DNA of 64,000 nucleotides from Bradyrhizobium sp. ORS 285 (GCF_900176205.1 NZ_LT859959.1:5043001-5107000), one strand, 5' to 3'; shown: positions 17,792-29,100, numbered from the stretch's first letter. Numbers and translations are program-made. The notes: generated by a model not told the origin, from the sequence alone.

Positions 17792-18193
17792 ATGCATCAT
17801 GGATCGGCCATTCCGCGGACGTCCTCACAGCCATTTGCCGGACGATCGATCCTGATTGTCGAGGACGAGTATTTTCTGGCCGATGATCTCGCCGATGAGT
17901 TCCGGCGCCGCGGCGCTGAGGTGATCGGACCGATGTGTGATATCGACGAGGCGCAGGCGCTGCTGCGGTCCGGGCAATCGTTCGATGCCGCCCTGCTCGA
18001 CATCAATGTCCGCAGCGAGATGATCTTCCCGGTGGCGCGCATGCTGCGCGAGCGCAACATTCCATTCGTCTTTACGACTGGGTATGACAAGGCGTCCATA
18101 CGGCCCGAATTCGCCGACGTTCCACACTGGGAAAAGCCGATCGATATCTCGTCCGTGGCCGACTTTCTTGCGGCGAGGCTGCGCGAGCATTGA
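17792..18193 (+). CDS. Single-domain response regulator, FAT-GUY-like
   Basis: The 133-residue product is a lone receiver. It shows the acidic pocket (LIVEDEYFLADDLA), the phosphoacceptor Asp in ALLDINVR, and the motif IPFVFTTGYD followed by the conserved Lys in HWEKPID. PFxFxTGY matches the FAT-GUY signature of alphaproteobacterial single-domain regulators (SdrG and MrrA), which accept phosphate from several HWE-type kinases and act in the general stress response. AGGAGAA precedes the ATG at 17792. The exact EcfG promoter upstream fits that role. The neighbouring HWE kinase is a plausible phosphodonor, but that pairing is inference. Confidence 0.93.
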   Translation: MHHGSAIPRTSSQPFAGRSILIVEDEYFLADDLADEFRRRGAEVIGPMCDIDEAQALLRSGQSFDAALLDINVRSEMIFPVARMLRERNIPFVFTTGYDKASIRPEFADVPHWEKPIDISSVADFLAARLREH

Positions 18194-18233
18194 TATCTCG
18201 ACCTGACGTCTCCTCGCGTCTCGCTCACCGCGC

Positions 18234-18267
18234 GGCGATGGCACTGGCAGGCCGCCGTGCCATCGCC
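18234..18267. terminator. Hairpin between converging genes
   Basis: Perfect 11-bp arms GGCGATGGCAC and GTGCCATCGCC enclose a 12-base loop, between the ends of the receiver gene (18193) and the secreted-protein gene (18277). It is a likely two-way terminator; a T-run is lacking. Confidence 0.5.
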
Positions 18268-18276
18268 TGCTGGCCG

Positions 18277-18810
18277 TCAGCGGCAGCGGTGCATGCGGCC
18301 GTCCACGCCCTGCACCATGGCGCCGCGCGGGCATGCGACCCAGTTGCCGGCGACGTTGCCGGCCGTGTAGGTGCCGACGTTAGACTCATCGCCATTGCCC
18401 CACCCCGCGCCGCCGCCCATCATCGCGTAGGAATTGTCCCAGCCCGAGTTGCCCCAGCCGCTATCCCATGCCCCCACCGGGCGGAACGGAGCCGTGGCGA
18501 TCGCGCCGGCAGCACCGACCGCATCACCGACGACGTCGCCCGCAGCCTCGGCCGGCGCGAAGTCGTTGTCGCTACGCCGCGCGTGGGCGCGGCTTGCGCG
18601 CCAGTGGCGCGACCGGTTCACATCACCACGCCTTTCGAGCGTGGGGCCGGTGCCGGTGTAGGGATTGCCAGGTCCGAGGTTCTGGCAATTCGCGTTTGGA
18701 AATTCCGCCTCGCAACGACCGGGGTCGTTGATCACCGGTTGCGCCAGCGCGGGAGCGGCGCTCATCGCCGTGAGCGCGAGCGCTCCGAGAACATGTTTCA
18801 TCGCTATCAT
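18277..18810 (-). CDS. Exported hypothetical protein
   Basis: The 177-residue product has a clear signal peptide (HVLGALALTAMSAAPALAQ). The mature part contains PGRCEAEFPNANCQNLG, a basic stretch (RSRHWRASRAHARRS), a small-residue hydrophobic segment (AAGDVVGDAVGAAGAIA), a Gly/Trp/Asn-rich region, and a C-terminal CPRGAMVQGVDGRMHRCR with two Cys. AGGAG lies 7 bases before the ATG at 18810, which excludes the longer frame to 18942. No named family recognised. Confidence 0.8.
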   Translation of the reverse strand: MIAMKHVLGALALTAMSAAPALAQPVINDPGRCEAEFPNANCQNLGPGNPYTGTGPTLERRGDVNRSRHWRASRAHARRSDNDFAPAEAAGDVVGDAVGAAGAIATAPFRPVGAWDSGWGNSGWDNSYAMMGGGAGWGNGDESNVGTYTAGNVAGNWVACPRGAMVQGVDGRMHRCR

Positions 18811-19007
18811 TGCAAATCTCCTGATGTGTTCGATGTTGTCAACGTGTCGATCTGGACCGTGTGAGCGTCTGCGGCTAAGCGAAGGCGCATCGCAACGTTC
18901 CAATGAACATACGATCGGCCTCGAACCGACGCCGACGATCATTGCCGCCCCCGGCGATCCGCGATCAGCGCCGGAACTCCGATGGGACGCGCGGTGTTTG
19001 CGTGGGG

Positions 19008-22000
19008 ATGGTCAAATCCCCAGCTCCGCGCCAATCCCCAACCTCCGCCCGCACCTCGCAATCGCGAACGCAACGGCCGCCGTCGTCCGCGGCCTCGCTC
19101 GGCCTCATCGCAGCTCATCTGCTGCAAGCACGGCAGAGGCCGACATCTCCCGGTTTGCTCTTCATTGCGAGCCACGAGCCCCGCGCCGAACGCCTCGCCG
19201 CTGCACTCCATGCGATGGATCCCGCCTGCGGCGTTCTCGTGCTGCCGCGCTTCGACACCTTGCCCTTCGACAACGTCGAGCCGTCGCGCGAGCTCGCCGG
19301 ACGCCGCGCCCATGTGCTGCGGCGCCTGGCCGAGCGCGCGAGCAAGCCGCTGCTGATTTCGACCGTCGAGGCCATGCTGCCGCGCGTTCCGCCATGGCAA
19401 TGCTGGGCCGATGCCTGCCTGCGCATCGAGACCGGATCATCCATCGACCTCGACGGATTTCGCAGCACGTTGGTCAGCTTGGGCTATACAGCCGACGAGC
19501 CGCCCGACGATCCGGGCGGCGTGCTGTTTCACGGCCAGACCACCGAGCTGTTTCCGGCCGGCGCCCTCGGGCCTGTCAGGATCAGTCATGCCGACGGCGT
19601 GATCAGCGGCATTCATTTCTTCGATCCCGTGCACCAGGACGAGATCGCGGCGATCCAGACATTGCTGATCGATCCAATGTCGGAACGCGGCATTGGCGGC
19701 GAGGCGAAGCCCGTCGACATCTTCGACTATCTAAGCGACGCCGAGATCATCGCCGACAACGACGTTCCGGAGCGCGCGGAGCTGCGGCTTGCAGCACTCG
19801 ATGAGAGCGGCGTCGACAACAGCCGCCGCGAACGCGCCTTCATCGGCCGCAGCGGCTGGCAGCGCGCGTTGCGCAGCGGACTGCTTCTGCCAAAGACCGA
19901 CGATGGCGAGCCGATCCCGCGCTTCGTCGAGCAGAGAGCAGCTCGCACTGCGCTTCGGCGGTTCATCGAAAGCTGCAGGCGGCGTGGCGCCAAGATCACC
20001 TTCACCGCGGCCGCCGAGAACGATCTGCAGCGCATGGAGCGCCTCGCCGGGGTTACGACCGAGCGGCGCGTCAATTGGGCCGCGGCAACGCGAACACGAG
20101 GCGACGTGATCACCTCGCTGCTCGTCGATCTCGATCGCGGCTTTACGACCGACGCGAGCCGCCCGAGGATCGTCATTACCGCGGCGGAGGTGCTCGGCAG
20201 CAGGGCTCGGCATCTCCTGCCGATGGCACGCCAACAAGCAGCAGCTGCGGACGCCGCCAGCATTCCCGTGCCAGGTAGCGCCGTGATTCATCTGCAGCGC
20301 GGGCTCGCGCGGCTCGACGGGCTGGAGATCGTCGCGGCGCCGGATGTCAGCCCGCGCGAGATGGTCCGTCTTGTTTTCGCCGACGACGAGGCAATCCTCG
20401 TGTCGCTCGCCGAGCTCGCGATGGTGTGGCCGTATGCGCGCGATCCGAGCGGGATCAAGCTCGATGATGCCGGTGGTAGCTCGTGGGCGTCACGTTGTCT
20501 GCAGGCTGAAAGTGAGATCGACCGTACGGCTGAGATGCTGTCCGAGCAGATCCGCACGCGGCTTCGCACCGAGGCGCCGCGCATCGTCGCTCCCGCGATG
20601 GAGTACGAGCGTTTCGTGGCGCGATTCCCTTACGTCACCACGCCGGATCAGGCTGCCGCGATCGAAGACGTGCTGAGGGACCTCGGTGCGGGACATCCCA
20701 TGGACCGGGTCGTGTGCGGCGACGTCGGCTTCGGCAAGACCGAGGTCGCGTTGCGGGCCGCAGCGGCGGCCGTGCTCGCCGGCCGGCAGGTCGCCCTGAT
20801 CGTGCCGACGACGGTGCTCGCCGCGCAGCATGTCCAGACATTCACGAAACGCTTCGCGCCATTCGGAATCGGCATCGGTCATCTCTCGCGCTTGTCATCA
20901 GCAGCTGACGCGCGCAGCACCAAGCGGCAGCTCGAGGACGGTTCGCTCAAGCTCGTCATAGGCACAACGGCGCTTGCTGCAGACGACGTGCGGTTCGCGG
21001 ATCTCGGTCTCGTCATTATCGACGAGGAGCAACATTTCGGGACCGCCGACAAGGCCAGGCTCGCGACATTGCGCACGGGCCTCCATACATTGACGATGAG
21101 TGCGACGCCGATCCCGCGCACCATGGCGAGCGCTATCGCGGGCATGCGCGATCTCAGCGTCATGGCGACGCCGCCGACGCAACGTCGCCCCGTGATCACC
21201 AGGATTGCACCTGTCCTCGATGCCACGCTGGCGATCGCGCTGCGCAAGGAGCACGCTCGGGGCGGGCAGAGCTTCGTGATCTGTCCGCGGATCAAGGATC
21301 TCGGCCCGATGCAGGAGCGGCTGCGGCAAGTGGTCCCCGAGCTCAGCATCACTGTGATCCACGGACGCATGCCGGGCCGGGATATCGATGCACAGATGAT
21401 GCGTTTCGTCGCAGGCGAGGCCGACGTCCTGCTGGCGACCAACATCGTCGAGAACGGCCTGGACATTCCCCGCGCCAACACGATCCTGATTTCCGGCGCC
21501 GAACGCTTCGGCCTGTCCCAGCTGCATCAATTGCGCGGGCGTGTGGGGCGCGGCGGCACCCGCGCCTTCGCCTATCTGCTCACTGATGCGGCCGGCGACG
21601 AGGCCGAGAAACGGCTCCAGGCCTTGCAGGAGCTGAGCTTCGCCGGTGCGGGGTTTCAAATCAGCGCACGCGATCTCGATCTGCGCGGCGCCGGTGATCT
21701 GCTGTCGGAGCAGCAGGCGGGCCATGTCCAGATCTTCGGGCCGCCGCTCTATCACGAGCTGCTGTCACGCGCCTTGAACGGACGGCCGCACCGCGCCGCC
21801 GAGATCTGGCTTCCGGAGCTGCGTGTCGATCTGCCGGCATTCCTGCCGACGGACTACGTCCAGGACCAGCCGACACGGCTCGATGTCTACGCCCGACTGG
21901 CTCACGCCGAGAGCGCCGCAGAGATCGACGACATCGAGGATGACATCCGGCTTCGCTTCGGCCCGTTGCCGCCGGAAGCGTGCAACCTGATCGCGACGAC

Positions 22001-22223
22001 GCAAATCGGCCTCGAGTGCCGTGCCCTCGGCATCGCACGGCTGGATGTCGGCACGAGCGGCATCGCCGCGCGGCTGCGGCCCGCCTCCGTTTTGCAAGGC
22101 GCCAAGGGCAGGCGATCACGCCTGCTCTACAAACACGACATCCGCCACAGTCGCATGCTGGACACGGCAATCAGATTCCTCGCCGCGCTCAAGCGCACCG
22201 CATCTCCTTCAAACAGGTTGTAG
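19008..22223 (+). CDS. Mfd-like transcription-repair coupling translocase (paralogue)
   Basis: The 1071-residue product has the architecture of Mfd: UvrB-like domain 1 (ASHEPRAERLAAAL; LPRFDTLPFDNVEPS), an RNA-polymerase-interacting region near residue 430 (VIHLQRGLARLDGL, where typical Mfd has VVHxDHGIGRYxGL), and a RecG-like motor with Walker A GDVGFGKTEVA near residue 570, DEEQHFG, SATPIPRT, TNIVENGLDIPRAN and RGRVGRGG. A C-terminal domain follows (about residues 915-1071). The altered RNA-polymerase-interacting motif and overall divergence suggest a second, specialised copy rather than the housekeeping gene. The ATG at 19008 is chosen; the open frame begins at 18903. It has no obvious operon partners. 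Confidence 0.85.
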   Translation: MVKSPAPRQSPTSARTSQSRTQRPPSSAASLGLIAAHLLQARQRPTSPGLLFIASHEPRAERLAAALHAMDPACGVLVLPRFDTLPFDNVEPSRELAGRRAHVLRRLAERASKPLLISTVEAMLPRVPPWQCWADACLRIETGSSIDLDGFRSTLVSLGYTADEPPDDPGGVLFHGQTTELFPAGALGPVRISHADGVISGIHFFDPVHQDEIAAIQTLLIDPMSERGIGGEAKPVDIFDYLSDAEIIADNDVPERAELRLAALDESGVDNSRRERAFIGRSGWQRALRSGLLLPKTDDGEPIPRFVEQRAARTALRRFIESCRRRGAKITFTAAAENDLQRMERLAGVTTERRVNWAAATRTRGDVITSLLVDLDRGFTTDASRPRIVITAAEVLGSRARHLLPMARQQAAAADAASIPVPGSAVIHLQRGLARLDGLEIVAAPDVSPREMVRLVFADDEAILVSLAELAMVWPYARDPSGIKLDDAGGSSWASRCLQAESEIDRTAEMLSEQIRTRLRTEAPRIVAPAMEYERFVARFPYVTTPDQAAAIEDVLRDLGAGHPMDRVVCGDVGFGKTEVALRAAAAAVLAGRQVALIVPTTVLAAQHVQTFTKRFAPFGIGIGHLSRLSSAADARSTKRQLEDGSLKLVIGTTALAADDVRFADLGLVIIDEEQHFGTADKARLATLRTGLHTLTMSATPIPRTMASAIAGMRDLSVMATPPTQRRPVITRIAPVLDATLAIALRKEHARGGQSFVICPRIKDLGPMQERLRQVVPELSITVIHGRMPGRDIDAQMMRFVAGEADVLLATNIVENGLDIPRANTILISGAERFGLSQLHQLRGRVGRGGTRAFAYLLTDAAGDEAEKRLQALQELSFAGAGFQISARDLDLRGAGDLLSEQQAGHVQIFGPPLYHELLSRALNGRPHRAAEIWLPELRVDLPAFLPTDYVQDQPTRLDVYARLAHAESAAEIDDIEDDIRLRFGPLPPEACNLIATTQIGLECRALGIARLDVGTSGIAARLRPASVLQGAKGRRSRLLYKHDIRHSRMLDTAIRFLAALKRTASPSNRL

Positions 22224-22229
22224 AGCGGA

Positions 22230-22600
22230 GTTCGAGACGGACCATGCGACGAGTTCACCATCGCCATGCGCCATACGAGTGGCGCCATGAGCAGCAAAAC
22301 AGCGGTCCCGATAAAGTCATCGCGACGGTCGAAGATCGAGAAGATCGTATCAACGATCAGAAGCGCGGGCTTGATGCCGCGTCGTTTGAGGTCGTCGATG
22401 GCCGCCTGGACGTGGTCGTGGAAACGCTGCCCGGCGTCCTCGCCCGGGTTCCTGTAGGAGTCCGGCGGCGAACGCTGGCCGACCTCGGGCTCAATGAGCC
22501 GATAGTCGCACTCGGTGTGATCCTGCCGGCGGCATCTGCGCCCAAGGCGATCGCCTTCCAAGGACGGTTAGTGAACGAGCCCCGACGAGGTGGACGCACC
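22230..22600 (-). pseudogene. Remnant of a class III aminotransferase
   Basis: A minus-strand frame holds PPDSYR, then AAIDDLKRRGIKPALL and IVDTIFS, resembling the segment of class III (PLP-dependent) aminotransferases that precedes the catalytic region. The sequence before and after does not continue the family, there is no proper start, and the segment abuts the mfd-like gene's end. It is best read as a small piece of a decayed gene. Confidence 0.45.
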
Positions 22601-22688
22601 CATCAGTGTCGCGGCTCGCCGCAATCATCGATCCTTGTCCAGCATGTTGGTCCGTTCTGGACGATAGCTGCCCGCCGGAGCACCGATT

Positions 22689-23159
22689 CTAGGCCGGATA
22701 GGTGTCGTTGGTGTAGACGGCACAGCTGTTGATGAAGTTATCGGCGTTGATGCCGACCTTGAAACCCGTCAGAAAGCGCCCGTAGACCTGCGGCGCGATC
22801 TCGTTGTCGAACCCTCCAGGACCCGCTGTGAAGGACTCAGGCTGCGGCGGCGTGCCAGGGATAATCGAGTTGATCACGATCTGCCGGAAACTGCCGTACC
22901 CGTAGCCCGAATCGTGCAGCAGCATCTCCTTGAGATACTCGCGCGGTGCGAAATTGTACGACGTCAATGTGTAGTCCACGTCGTCGGCGCCGCCCACGCT
23001 CGCCTTCTCTCCGTTGAGATAGGTCCATTTCATGCCGCGAATCTTGTCGCCGTCCCAGCGGACGGCAAGATACCTGATGACGGAATCCGGGTTATGCAGA
23101 TCGACCGTATTGGCAGCCGCGTTAGGATTGCCGATGGTGTCAGAGAGCGTCTCAGTCAT
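22689..23159 (-). CDS. Jacalin-like lectin-fold protein
   Basis: The 156-residue product has the pattern of a jacalin-like beta-prism: IRGMKWTYLNGEKASVGG, then REYLKEMLLHDSGYG with GSFRQIVINS, then FTAGPGGFDNE, and at the end FLTGFKVGINADNFINS and CAVY. Jacalin-related domains bind sugars, though some serve as protein modules. There is no signal peptide. Its start is 18 bases after the stop of the giant RHS gene, so the two are surely one transcript. It could be a targeting lectin, a chaperone or an immunity protein for the RHS protein. The family call rests on motif resemblance only. Confidence 0.6.
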   Translation of the reverse strand: MTETLSDTIGNPNAAANTVDLHNPDSVIRYLAVRWDGDKIRGMKWTYLNGEKASVGGADDVDYTLTSYNFAPREYLKEMLLHDSGYGYGSFRQIVINSIIPGTPPQPESFTAGPGGFDNEIAPQVYGRFLTGFKVGINADNFINSCAVYTNDTYPA

Positions 23160-23177
23160 GATGCTGGTCCTTTCCTG

Positions 23178-26100
23178 TCAGAGGAGTTGGGGGAGGAAGT
23201 TGGGAACGACGTTGGCGCTCTTCACCACACCGAAGACGGTGCGCGGTGCATTGACGATCACGGAACGCATACTTTGCGGTAGGCGCTCCCAATTCGACGG
23301 CGGTGGCGGTGAAATTCCAAACATGCTCTGCTCCTCGCTGCTGTAGTCGAAGGTCCGCGCGGCAAAGCTTCGCTCGGCTTCGGCGATCGTCCGCGTGCCC
23401 GTCAACCTCAGCAGAGCCTGCGACCCGGTGCCTAGAGCCAGCGCACCTGCCGCGCCGGTGGCCATGCCCATCAACATCGCCGTTCCCCAGCCATTATCGA
23501 GCGCGCGCCCCGCAATCGAGTTGGACGCGACAGTCTGGATCAAGCTGCTAACCGATCCCGTCGTCGCACCCATGACGACGTTGACGCCGAGGCGTCCTGC
23601 GGTGCTCAACCCGAGAGCCGCCGACTCTCCGATCGTCGTCGCAGCCGCGGAACCCGCGGCGCCGAGGAACCCGACCGCCGCGCCGACTCCGAGCGACATC
23701 CCCCAGCCACCCCACGAGCCCACCGAGCCGTTTTGATGGAGATTTTGAGCATTGTAGATCAGACCGCCAATGCCGGCGCCGAGCAGCGTCGAACCGACGA
23801 CGTTCGCGGCGCCACCTGTCAGCGTCAGCACCGCGATCCCTCCGACGATCAGCCCGGCATCGACGACCCCCATCACGAAGGCCGAGCCGATGCTCTTGAT
23901 CTCGTCCCATACCGAATGGCCGTCGGGATCGAACAGCGAAAGCGGATCGTTGATCGCGAACGCATAGCTGTTGAATGTATCGCGCACCAGCAGGCCGGCC
24001 GAAAGCTGGTCGTCGGAGCTGACGAAGCGCCCAAGCGACGCGTCGTAATAGCGCGCACCGTAGGCATAGAGTCCCGTCTCGGCGTCGCGCTCGCGCCCGC
24101 AGAAGGTATGGCGCGTCGCGTCCGGTCCCGACACCGTCGCGACGGCTCCGAACGGCAGATATCCGTAGCGGGTCTGAACCGAGCCGTCGGCGGCGGTCAC
24201 CAGACGCGTGCAGCGCCGGTGATCGGCGATCACATACGCCGTGCCGGGCAGCGCGATGCCGTTTGCGCCGCCAGGCGGCGTGCCCGCGTCGACGATCGTC
24301 ACCAGCGCGCAGCGGGCGCCATTCGCGTCGAACAGCGCGACTGTATGCTGCGCGCTTCCGTCCTTGAACTGCGTCGTCTCGTAGTCGTGCGTCACGTAGC
24401 GCGTCACCGTCCCGTCGACGGATGTCTTGCTCACACGTCGTCCGCTCTGATCGTACGCCAACGCCGCGCCGCCACCCCCGCTCATTCGTCCCTCGCCGTC
24501 GTATGCGAGCGTGAGCGTCGCAGCTTCGTTCGTCTTCTGCACGAGGTTGCCGTCACCGTCGTAGCTCAGCGACGTTGCACCGTCGGCCGCGCTGCGCACC
24601 TGGTAGCCGACGGAGGTCTCTCCGGCGCCGTTCTGCGCGGTCCGGTTGCCCGATCCGTCGTACGCAAAAGTCATCGCGCCGTACGGTCCGCTCGCCGATA
24701 TCAGGCGCCCGCCCGCATCGTAGCCGAAGCTCTCGCCGTCCGTAGCGGTCACGGTATCCGTCAGCGCGACCACGCTGTTGAGCGCATTGCGGGTGAGCGC
24801 CGCGCCGAAGACCGTTGCCCCCTTCACGCTCGATGTCCGGGACGCAAGCTGCCACAGCGGGTCGTAAGTCGACGCCGTCGTGACACCGTTGTCGGACGTG
24901 GTCGTACCCGGCCGCCCAGTGGGACCGAAGTTCGCGAACGAGACGCCGGCCAGCGCCGCGCCCGTCGCACTCTCGAGCGCGGTGCGCTCGAGCACGTCGC
25001 CGCCCGTATAGAGGTCGGTGCGGACGGAGCCGTCGGGAAAGGTCGCTGTCGCAACCGCACGCGACGGACGATAGGTCGTCGTTGTCACGAAGTGCTCCCC
25101 GGCGATTGTCGCATCCGAGCGCGTCGTATTCCCGGCGGGGTCGTAGGCGAAGGCGAAGACGTCGCCATTCGGCCGGGTCACCTGCCGCAGGCGGCCGCTG
25201 CCGTAGCCGTCCCCGTCATAGGCGTACATCGTGGCGCCATCCGCCGTCGTCGTGCTGATCGCGCGCTGCAGGGCATCGTGGACATATGTCGTCGCGCGTC
25301 CGCTCAGAGTGGTCTCGACGAGCGTTCGGGCGGCGTCGTCATAGGTCTGTGTGACGCCTGCGAACGCTGTGCCGTCCGCCGTCTTCCGCGTGGTCGAGCG
25401 TTGACGACCGATGCCGTCGTAGGTCGCCTCCGTGCGAACGCCCGTCGGGTCGACCACGGACGTGATCCGGCCGAGCGCGTCGTAGGCATATGTCGTCGTG
25501 CCCGACGGATCGGTCTTCGACAAGACGACGTTCTGGCCGTTGATCTTCGCGTGGGCCGACGTGATCGTCCGCGCGACGCTCGTTCCCTCCGCCTGGACTT
25601 CGACCGAGCGCGTGACCGTCGGATATGTCGTCGTCGTGACGGTCGTGCCGCCGGCCGGGGATGGCCGTTCGATCTTCACGACGCGTCCGTAGGCGTCGTA
25701 GGTGGTCCGCACCGTGGTCGTGGGGTCGCCGGCATAGGTCGGCAACGTCTCGCTCAGCACGCGGTCGCAGCCATCATAGGTGCGCACGATCTCGACCGGA
25801 CGCACCCCGTCCGGCCCGAGCTTCGCGTCCCGCACGGTGCGGGAGAGCCCGTCGACATAGGTGCGCTCCCACGTCCACGTCTCGGCGTCCCAATCGAGGC
25901 GCCGTCGCCGCTCCTCGACGAAGCCGTCGGCGCCGAACGACCAGCTCCAGGCCGCGACCTGGACGAGCTTTCCCGCAGGGTTCAACTCGTCGCGTCGGAT
26001 CGTGCGCCCGAGACCATCGAGGATCATCTCCTGGCGATTCCCGCTCGGCTCCACATGGGCGATCCGCGTGCCGAAGCGAGCGTCGTAGGTGGAGCTCCAC

Positions 26101-29100
26101 GTCAGCACGGATCCCTCACCGATCGTGACGCTCTCCGACACCGGGAACGTCGCCGTCCGCTCGTCATACGCCGTGGTGCGGACGCCCCCGGCCGGATCGA
26201 TAACGTTGGTGCGATTGCCGAAGCGATCGTAGCGGTAGCTCGTGGTGATCCACGTGTCCGATGCACCGTCCCGCCAGGACTCCGCGGTGACCGCGCGCGT
26301 CAGGGGATCGTAGCTCGTGCGTGTGTGCGTCAGCACGGAGGTGCCGTCGGCATCGGCGCTGCGCACCTCCTGGAGCCGATCGCCAAACCACCAGCGCTCC
26401 GCATCGCCTGCATAGGTCGACCGCGTGTAGAGCGTCGGGCCACCGCCGTCCCCCGTGTCCGAGGCGAACACCACGTTGTCCCATGCATCGTAGCGCATCA
26501 TGCGTGTCGCGATGGCGTCGGGCGCGCTCGTCGAGCCGCCCGGCGTGAACAGCTTGGTTGCTATCCGGACCACGCGCACCTGCGGCACGGCGTAGGTTGC
26601 CGGCGCGGGCTCCTCGTAGGTATGGGTCGTGCGATAGAGCAGCGCGTCACCCGGCAGCGTGCGGACCTGCAGCTCGAGGATGTTCTGCTGGAACGGGAAG
26701 TCCTGACGCAGCACGGTCCGTGTTCGAGTGCCCGCGGCCGGATCGTCATATGTGACGCTCGCGAAACCGAGCCACCCGCGTCCCTGCAGATCGAAGCGCG
26801 ATTCCGTATAGCGATAGGCGTACCGCGTCGTCGCGCCGCGCGCGTCGTCCTTGACGCTGTTGGCGACGACATACATCGGAAAGGCCGCGCGCGACTGCCC
26901 GAACGTCGCACCGGGCGAGCCCGCGGCCAGCGGCGTTCCCGTCGCGTAGACCGAGCCCGAGATGCCGCCACTGATCAGCCGGCCGGCGTCGATCAACCCG
27001 CTTTTGGGCGCGCCCGGCGCGTACACGCTCGGGTCTGTCATCGGCTTATAGGCAAGGCTCCAGCGTCCACCGATGCCGTTGGCGATGCCGACGAGGAGGT
27101 CGGGGTAAGGTGTCGCGCCGTGCATCGCCAGCAACGTTCCCTTGCCGCCTGCGTCGAAGGCGTAGAACAGCCCGGTCTTGCCGGTGCCGAGCAGATCCAG
27201 GGGCAAGGCCACACCGGACGCAGGCATGACGCTACCCGGCTGCGTGATCGCAGTGCTCGTGAACGCCGTGCCCGACGAAATCAGTGCATGCAGCGCGATC
27301 CCGTTCGGCTGCGGGATGACGACGAGAAGATCCGTGCGGCCGCTGCCTGCCAGACGCGCTGGCATGACCGTCGCGCCTGCTCCCGCCCCTTTCACGACGG
27401 ACAGCCCGCGCGGTACGAAGGCGTCGCGCGCGTTCGACTGCAGGACCTCGAGCCGGAGATCGCCCGTTGTCGGGTCCGTCGTCATCGAGACGAGGTCGAT
27501 GCATCCGTCGCCATCGACATCGAGCGGGATCAGCGTGCCGCCCCAGGGCAGCGGCTTGGGAACAACGCCGCTCGGACGCTCGATGTAGCCGCTTCGCCCA
27601 CGCGCGGCGTACAGCCCGAGGCCGAGCTTGCCGCCGGCATCGTAGGCGTAGGCGAGATCGATGCGTCCGTCGCCGTCGAGATCGACTGGAAGCAGCCGGC
27701 CACCCGAGGGCAGCGTTGTCGCCGTGACATCGGTCGATGATGGTGCGAAAGCGCTGCCATCGGAGAACAGCGGCAGCAGTCCGAGCGTTCCCGCGTCATC
27801 GTACACATAGACGAGGTCGGTGAGGCCGTCGCCGTCGACGTCGACGGCCAGGAGTGATCCTCCGCTGGGCAGGTTCGCCGGCCCTGCGCGATTGAGGGCG
27901 CCTGGGACCAGCGTCGGTCGGCCCTGCGCATCGATTGAGCTCTTGAAGACCGTGAGCCCGAGCTTCCCTCCGTCATCAAAGGCGTAGACCAGATCAGTCC
28001 GACCATCGCCGTCGATGTCCATCGGGAGAAAGGTCCCACCGAAGGTGAGGCCCTGCGTCACGACGTCGACGCGCGGTTCGAGCGTGCCGTCGGCAGATGC
28101 GATAAAGATCGAGAGTGCGAGCGCGCCGCCGCTCTGCCAGGCGTTGACGAAGTCGACACGCCCATTGCCGTCGAGGTCCATCGGCAAGAATACATCGTTC
28201 CAGCCGGAGACCTGTGCCGCGAGCGTCGTGGCCGGCAAGAGCAGCGCCGGATCGGCATTCTGCCAAGTGAACACCGTCGGCGGGAGCGCAATGCCGTTCG
28301 CATCCGCGCGCACTAGCTGCAGCAGTCGGCTGCGTCCAGTGACCGGCGCCTGCTCGTATATCAGCGCATACGTGCCCACGAGCTGCTCGCCGAGATAGGT
28401 CTGCACGCCGGTGAGCCGCCGTCCAAGCGTGACGGGCTCTCCTGCGGCGAAGGAAGTCGACGGATCGGGCCGAACGGCCGTCGTGAACCGCACCGAACGC
28501 TGTGCCTCGACGCCGTCGTTGCTGGTGTAGTCGATCCGGCTCGGATAGGCAGTGCCCTGATCGTGCGTATAGCGATAGGCAATCGTGTTGCCGAAGAGGT
28601 CGCGACGGCGCCTCAGCAGCCAGACGCGCACACTTGGATTCGTCGCCGAGGCCGTCAACACCGAATCATCGGTGCCGCCATAGGTCAGGACGCTTCCATC
28701 GCGGTGCGTGACGGTGAACGACGCCGGGCCGATGCGGCCTGCCGCGCCATCGTACACCGGTACGACCCGGCTCCACGTCTGCACCTCGGTGAAATAGACC
28801 GCTGACGGATCGTGGTAGCTGGCGCCGTGACCCGCCTGCAGCCGCGCCCCGTCGAGCATCCAACGGTCGGCATCGCCATAGGCGACTGCGGAAATCTCAT
28901 TGTCGCGCGCCAGCGTCGAGCCGACGCGCGTGATCGCTGAGAGGCCGCGCAGCGTCCACCCCCATCCGAGGATGCCGTCCCGCGCGACGCTTTGATAGGC
29001 TAGAGCCAGCGACGGTGCAGCGCCATGCGTGCCCGGCGGCACAACGATGTCGACCGTGTAGACGGCGACGCCATTGTGATCGACGCTGATATTCCCGTCG

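Noticed and set aside
23733..27740. A 1335-codon plus-strand open frame opposite the RHS gene
   Set aside because: It is the antisense of the RHS repeats; codon bias in the true frame produces it. No start signal or domain.
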